Assembly (NCBI GenBank): GCA_965249785.1
Contig: CBDFMU010000030.1
Coordinates: forward strand, 1 to 64,000
DNA: 64,000 nucleotides
Reading direction: 5' to 3'
Origin: M3007 sp965249785
GTDB taxonomy: Bacteria; Bacteroidota; Bacteroidia; Chitinophagales; Saprospiraceae
The notes beneath the pieces were generated by a model. That model was given only the letters and a program-made list of their open reading frames with translations. It made no database searches and was not told the DNA's origin. A program made the translations under genes and the position numbers. This document shows, piece after piece, positions 59,851-64,000 of this stretch; within the stretch, counting starts at the first letter, position 1, and every line of letters begins with the position of its first letter.

Positions 59851-62404
59851 GCCTAAAAAAGTGTTGCTTTTAGGCTGGGATGCAGCCGACTGGAAAGTCA
59901 TCAATCCACTGATGGACAAGGGATTGATGCCAAATATGCAAAAACTAGTCGAGAATGGAACTATTTCCAACCTCGCTACCCTCGATCCGGCCTATTCACC
60001 TATGCTTTGGTCGTCTATTGCCACTGGCAAACGCCCTTACAAACATGGTGTCTATGGTTTTGTAGAGCCTACGCCCGATGGCAAAGATGTGCGCCCAGTG
60101 ATGAGCGTCAGCCGAAAGTGTAAGGCGATCTGGAACATCCTGACCCAAGAAAATTATAAAACCCACGTGGTCGGCTGGTGGCCCAGTCATCCCGCTGAGC
60201 CGATCAATGGCGTGATGATTTCCAACTTTTATCAACAACATAAAGGGCCAATTAATGAACCCTGGCCGATGCCCAGGGGAACGGTGCACCCCGAGGCCGA
60301 GGCCGAGCATTTTGCCCAATTTCGGGTACATCCTCAGGAGTTGACTACGGAACACCTTCAGCCCTTTATCCCAGAGCTCACAAAAATTGATCAGCGTAAG
60401 GATAAACGCGTTTTCGCAGTGGCCAAAGTAACTGCACACGCCTCATCTTCACTCGCCGCTTTCACCAATATTATTCGCACCAAAGAGTGGGATTTTGCGG
60501 CGCTGTATCTCGATGCCATTGACCATTATTGTCACGGTTTTATGAAGTATAATCCCCCCAAGCGGCCACATATTCTGCAGGAAGATTATGATTTTTACCA
60601 CGGCGTAGTAGCGATGGGCTACCAATTTCATGACATGATCTTGGGTACTATTATGAGCCTGATTGATGAAGACACTTTACTCATAGTCATCTCCGATCAT
60701 GGCTTTCAGCCCGACCACCTACGCCCTAAAAAGATTCCGACCGATCCGGCTGGGCCTGCTTATGAGCATAGTCCTTATGGTATTCTGGCTGCGATGGGGC
60801 CCGGCATTCGTAAAGACCAGATCACCTTTGGGGCTTCGTTGATCGATATTTGTCCAACTATTCTGGCTGCGATGGGCCTACCCGTGGGAGAAGACATGGA
60901 TGGCCGAGTGTTGACTGGTTTGTTTGAAGAAGAACCTTCTGTGAACTATATTCCTTCGTGGGAAGATGTGCCAGGGAATGATGGAATGATCAAGAATCTT
61001 GCTGGTGAAGCCGACGAAGAGGCCGCTAATGAAGCGATGCAGCAACTAGAAGATTTAGGTTATATTGATCGCCAGAAAGATAAAGAAGATAAGGCTACCC
61101 AAGTACTGAGGACTAGACAGGAGTGTGATTTCAACCTGGCTCGTGCTTATGTAGATGGTGGATTACCAGACAAGGCTATTCCTATTCTGGAAAAACTGCA
61201 TGCAGAGGACGATTTTGCCGCACGCTATGCTTTCCGGTTAGCTACCTGCTACCAGTCAATGGGCAGGTTGAGCGATTCGCGAAGAATCATCGAAAAACTT
61301 CGCGAGCAGGAGCAGTATGCTTCTCCCACCTTGGATATTATGGAAGCCACGCTGCTTATTGGCGAGCGGCAACCGCTAAAGGCGATCAAGCTCTTCAAGA
61401 CAGCAGAGTCAAAAGTAGACCGACATTATGCGCGGATCAATATGCAGTTGGCTAATTGTTACATGATGCTCAGCCGTTGGGAAGATGCCGAACGTTTTCT
61501 GGAAAAGGAAATTGAATGGGATCATGATACGCCGCAGGCGCATTACCTGCTCGGTAATGTGCTTATGAAACAAAAAAACTATACACAAGCCACAGCAGCA
61601 TATCTAAATGCCGTTGGTCTGGATTTTAACCAACCAAATTACCACTATGGTTTAGGGAGCGCACTTTTTTCGGAAGGAAAATACGTGGAAGCATCGAAAG
61701 CGCTGGAAAATGCTTTAGCCATCATGCCCGAAAACAACGCAGCGCGGGAGCTGGTCATGAAGATATATAAGATTCATCTGGAAGACCACGATCGCTATGA
61801 ATATCACCGTCCTTTATTGACTAATAATATTCGTGGTACAATCTACATAGTGTCCGGCTTACCGCGTTCAGGCACTTCCATGATGATGCAAATGCTGCAT
61901 CAGGGTGGGTTAGAAGTATTCACTGATGGACAGCGGGAACAGGATGAAAACAATCCTAAAGGTTACTACGAACATGAGGCGGTAAAGACTCTGCCCCGCA
62001 ACAAGAAATGGCTGCCGCAAGCCAATGGCAAAGTAGTGAAAATCATTGCGCAGCTACTCCCTCACTTGCCGCCCACTTTCAATTATAAAGTCATCTTTAT
62101 GGAGCGCGACCTTAATGAGGTGTTAGCTTCCCAGCGTAAGATGCTCAATCGCCTTGGAAAACGAACCAAAGACGATGATTACCCCCTACATCTCATGGAA
62201 ACTTTTGAAAAACAGTTAAAAGATGTAAAATTTTGGGCAGAAAATAAAAACAATGTAGATATTTTGTACGTTGCTCACGAGAACGTATTAAATAACCCTT
62301 TTGAGGTGGCTCTGCAAATAGACGATTTTTTGGGTGGCATGCTTTTACCAGAGTTAATGGCATCGGTAGTAGATAGTAGCCTACACCGTGAAAAAATTGC
62401 CTAG
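59840..62404 (+). CDS. Phosphodiesterase (alkaline-phosphatase fold) - TPR - sulfotransferase fusion
   Basis: 854 residues in three parts. (1) About 1-385: type I phosphodiesterase/nucleotide pyrophosphatase of the alkaline-phosphatase superfamily. Metal-site motifs are LLLGWDAADWKV, DAIDHYCHGF (Asp225, Asp228, His229 and His232 region) and VISDHGFQPDH (Asp286, His287), with AYSPMLWSSIATGKRP holding the likely Thr/Ser nucleophile. (2) About 420-650: TPR repeats (CDFNLARAYVDGGLPDKAI, AHYLLGNVLMKQKNYTQAT). (3) About 665-850: sulfotransferase with PAPS loop GLPRSGTSMMMQ (673-684) and FMERDLNEVLASQRKML. No signal peptide, so cytoplasmic. It may cut a phospho-linked donor and sulfate an acceptor, with the TPR holding the substrate; this is inference. 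Encoded close to APS kinase. Confidence 0.88.
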   Translation: MANKPKKVLLLGWDAADWKVINPLMDKGLMPNMQKLVENGTISNLATLDPAYSPMLWSSIATGKRPYKHGVYGFVEPTPDGKDVRPVMSVSRKCKAIWNILTQENYKTHVVGWWPSHPAEPINGVMISNFYQQHKGPINEPWPMPRGTVHPEAEAEHFAQFRVHPQELTTEHLQPFIPELTKIDQRKDKRVFAVAKVTAHASSSLAAFTNIIRTKEWDFAALYLDAIDHYCHGFMKYNPPKRPHILQEDYDFYHGVVAMGYQFHDMILGTIMSLIDEDTLLIVISDHGFQPDHLRPKKIPTDPAGPAYEHSPYGILAAMGPGIRKDQITFGASLIDICPTILAAMGLPVGEDMDGRVLTGLFEEEPSVNYIPSWEDVPGNDGMIKNLAGEADEEAANEAMQQLEDLGYIDRQKDKEDKATQVLRTRQECDFNLARAYVDGGLPDKAIPILEKLHAEDDFAARYAFRLATCYQSMGRLSDSRRIIEKLREQEQYASPTLDIMEATLLIGERQPLKAIKLFKTAESKVDRHYARINMQLANCYMMLSRWEDAERFLEKEIEWDHDTPQAHYLLGNVLMKQKNYTQATAAYLNAVGLDFNQPNYHYGLGSALFSEGKYVEASKALENALAIMPENNAARELVMKIYKIHLEDHDRYEYHRPLLTNNIRGTIYIVSGLPRSGTSMMMQMLHQGGLEVFTDGQREQDENNPKGYYEHEAVKTLPRNKKWLPQANGKVVKIIAQLLPHLPPTFNYKVIFMERDLNEVLASQRKMLNRLGKRTKDDDYPLHLMETFEKQLKDVKFWAENKNNVDILYVAHENVLNNPFEVALQIDDFLGGMLLPELMASVVDSSLHREKIA

Positions 62405-62443
62405 AAAACGTTCATTCCATTCCTAACATTATAATTTTTTTCC

Positions 62444-63613
62444 ATGAACAAAGTATACAAATCAAGGTCTGACCAGTCTCCCAGGGAGAATACAGACCAT
62501 CAACTTGCTCAATATCTGCGACAAACTCTTTCCAAACGAAATATTAGAACTATTGGAAAAGGGTCTTTGGCTTTACTTACGCCTTTAGCAGCTAGTGGGC
62601 TCATTCCAAACCAGCTCAATGCCCAAGCATGTATTTTTCCCGTAACCAATGGTGCTGCAGGAGGAGATGTACTTATAGATATTGACGGAGATGGATTGGC
62701 TACGTTTTTGCTGAGCAACGTCAATGCTGGTGGCAATTTTCAGTACGCAGGCGTATTGAATGGAGTGGCTGGAGATCCAGGTGGACCTGCTAATGCTGGG
62801 ATAGACGCAGCATTAAGTGCAAGCAGTTATTATTATTATGTTCAAGCCGGTGGAGCCGGTAACGTCTATGTACTCGGTGCAACTTTGAATTTTAATGGTG
62901 GCGACCCACTAACTGGTGGTGGTACTTTCAACGTGCATGATGCCAATGGGGCAACTGTTGCTATTAATATTACTATTGCGCCGACTACTGGTTTTATTAC
63001 AGTCAATACCATCGGAGGAGTTGCACCTGTTACCTGTTCTATGTTGCCCCTTCCTATTGAATTGGTCGGATTTACCATTGATTCCAAGGAAAATAGCCTG
63101 CAACTGAACTGGAAAACAGCTACCGAAACCAACAATCAGGGCTTTGAGGTAGAACGCTCGACCGACGGGCTGACTTTTCGTAAAATCGGCTGGGTAAAAG
63201 GGGAAGGCACTTCCACCAAAACCATCAGTTACGCTTTTGAAGATAAGAGCATCAAAACCAATGTCGAATACTACTACCGGCTCAAACAAGTAGATTTTGA
63301 TGGCAAAAACACTAATTCCGATGTAGTCAGGGGCATGGTGAAAGGAGATGTAGCCATCCAGTTCGGTGAACTATTCCCCAATCCGGTAAGTGCTTCTTCC
63401 ATGCAAGTGGAAGTAGTGTCTAAGGACGAGAATGCCCTGACCTATGCTTTGTACGACCAACTCGGCAAAGTAGTGCTGCAAGGCAAACAGGATTTGCAAG
63501 CAGGTATGAATAATCTGCAAGTATCCGTCCAGACGATTGCCAATGGCAATTATTACCTGAAAATGCAGGTGGGCGAAACGACTGAATACAAGAAAGTATC
63601 CATACAGAAGTAA
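62444..63613 (+). CDS. Secreted protein with T9SS type A sorting domain
   Basis: 389 residues. A long, polar N-region precedes the signal helix (GSLALLTPLAASGLIPNQLNA, cleavage near AQA). A Gly/Asn-rich beta domain (about 64-200; GGDVLIDIDGDGLATFLLSN) comes next. Then there is an FnIII-like region with the recurrent LPIELVGF, WKTATETNNQGFEVERSTDG and YYYRLKQVDFDG pattern seen before many sorting domains, and a type A domain (LFPNPVSASSMQVEV to NGNYYLKMQVGETTEYKKV). It follows the sulfotransferase fusion by 39 bp and is ended by a terminator, so it may be a client or surface product of that cluster. Confidence 0.87.
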   Translation: MNKVYKSRSDQSPRENTDHQLAQYLRQTLSKRNIRTIGKGSLALLTPLAASGLIPNQLNAQACIFPVTNGAAGGDVLIDIDGDGLATFLLSNVNAGGNFQYAGVLNGVAGDPGGPANAGIDAALSASSYYYYVQAGGAGNVYVLGATLNFNGGDPLTGGGTFNVHDANGATVAINITIAPTTGFITVNTIGGVAPVTCSMLPLPIELVGFTIDSKENSLQLNWKTATETNNQGFEVERSTDGLTFRKIGWVKGEGTSTKTISYAFEDKSIKTNVEYYYRLKQVDFDGKNTNSDVVRGMVKGDVAIQFGELFPNPVSASSMQVEVVSKDENALTYALYDQLGKVVLQGKQDLQAGMNNLQVSVQTIANGNYYLKMQVGETTEYKKVSIQK

Positions 63614-63642
63614 GGATATAAGATCAATTTCTACATTTAGAG

Positions 63643-63678
63643 GAACTGTCCAGACACTAGTTTGGACAGTTCTTTTTT
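63643..63678 (+). terminator. Terminator of the T9SS protein gene
   Basis: GAACTGTCCA pairs with TGGACAGTTC (10 bp) and a T run follows, 30 bp after the stop. Confidence 0.82.
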
Positions 63679-63727
63679 ATTTTATCCCCGCAAACCCTTT
63701 TCTTTCCCCCGAAATCAGCAGCAGAAT

Positions 63728-64000
63728 ATGTTACTTATCCAACTAACCGGCCTATCCGGGGCCGGAAAATCCACCTTGGCAAGTGCCGTGCAAAGCCGCT
63801 TACAAGCACTGGGCTATAGGGTGGAATTGATCGACGGCGACGCATACCGCCAACACCTTTGTCGCGATCTGGGTTTTTCTAAGGCCGACCGCCAGGAAAA
63901 TATTCGCCGCTTGGGCTTCGTCGGCCTGGTATTGGCCCGCAACGGAATCATCGCGATCATGTCCGCTATCAATCCCTACGAATCTGCGCGGGCGGAGATC
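63728..64000 (+). CDS. cysC: Adenylyl-sulfate kinase, 3' end outside the window
   Basis: First 91 residues: LIQLTGLSGAGKSTLASAVQ with the P-loop GLSGAGKS, then LIDGDAYRQHLCRDLGFSKA and DRQENIRRLGFVGLVLARNG, which are the APS-kinase motifs (DGD, RxxL, FSxxDRxENIRR). It phosphorylates APS to PAPS, the sulfate donor of sulfotransferases. Cut off by the window edge. It stands in the same direction about 1.3 kb after the sulfotransferase fusion, which supports a sulfation module. Such kinases also serve assimilatory sulfate reduction, so the link needs the genes beyond 64000. Confidence 0.95.
   Translation, partial: MLLIQLTGLSGAGKSTLASAVQSRLQALGYRVELIDGDAYRQHLCRDLGFSKADRQENIRRLGFVGLVLARNGIIAIMSAINPYESARAEI

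Overview
The window looks like a chromosomal segment of a Bacteroidota bacterium, most likely from the Saprospiria (Saprospiraceae, Lewinella or Haliscomenobacter relatives). The reasons are several secreted proteins with type IX secretion (T9SS) sorting domains of both type A and type B, SprB-type repeats, the futalosine menaquinone pathway, a Kdp operon whose KdpD is split from its histidine kinase, few Shine-Dalgarno sites, and recurrent TAnnTTTG-type -7 boxes upstream of genes. No rRNA, tRNA, CRISPR array, transposase or integrase was seen.

Layout. 0-5.5 kb: end of a TPR protein, a 21-bp tandem array, a small helical protein, a repeat-rich spacer and a secreted six-hairpin glycosidase whose frame is broken twice. 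5.5-10.4 kb: thiolase, a rhodanese lacking its cysteine, then a Met/Cys-rich leader peptide with terminator in front of metY-metX. 10.5-16.9 kb: a surface-protein trio (small T9SS protein, 1431-aa tail-fibre-like adhesin with a C-terminal S74 chaperone domain, T9SS type B protein). 16.9-26.5 kb: YfhO-like membrane protein, esterase, SprB-repeat protein, small lipoproteins and a helix-hairpin-helix/outer-membrane protein. 26.5-32.6 kb (minus strand): AIM24 protein, glycosyltransferase, mqnE, histidine phosphatase, mqnA, msrA and a NifU-type protein. 33-34.5 kb: two AT-rich accessory genes. 34.7-44.7 kb: potassium uptake locus (27-aa membrane ORF, kdpF, kdpA, kdpB, kdpC, porin, kdpD sensor part, histidine kinase), interrupted twice by genes on the other strand. 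45-58 kb: M28 peptidase, SDR, M48 peptidase, AAA ATPase/YihY/thioesterase operon, arginine deiminase operon and two esterases. 57.8-59.4 kb: decayed DNA with two truncated genes fused at one breakpoint. 59.6-64 kb: a small coupled ORF, a phosphodiesterase-TPR-sulfotransferase fusion, a T9SS protein and APS kinase. APS kinase would make the PAPS that the sulfotransferase domain needs, so this end of the window looks like a sulfation module.

Three signals stand out. (1) The metY-metX leader begins MMMRMCCC, has mutually exclusive stems and is followed by a strong terminator, which fits attenuation by methionine/cysteine supply. (2) Many spacers between co-directional genes share one plan: stop codon, a short repeated word, a loop, the complementary word, start codon. 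The word differs from spacer to spacer (GTTGAGA, GAGTATTTGA, a CCCCT/AGGGG type) while the plan stays the same. (3) The phosphodiesterase-TPR-sulfotransferase fusion sits close to APS kinase.

Quality caution: at least six otherwise coherent reading frames break by one base, three of them at A/T homopolymers. This suggests indel errors in the assembly, or less likely slippage or recent decay. Frame-broken genes are given as single loci.
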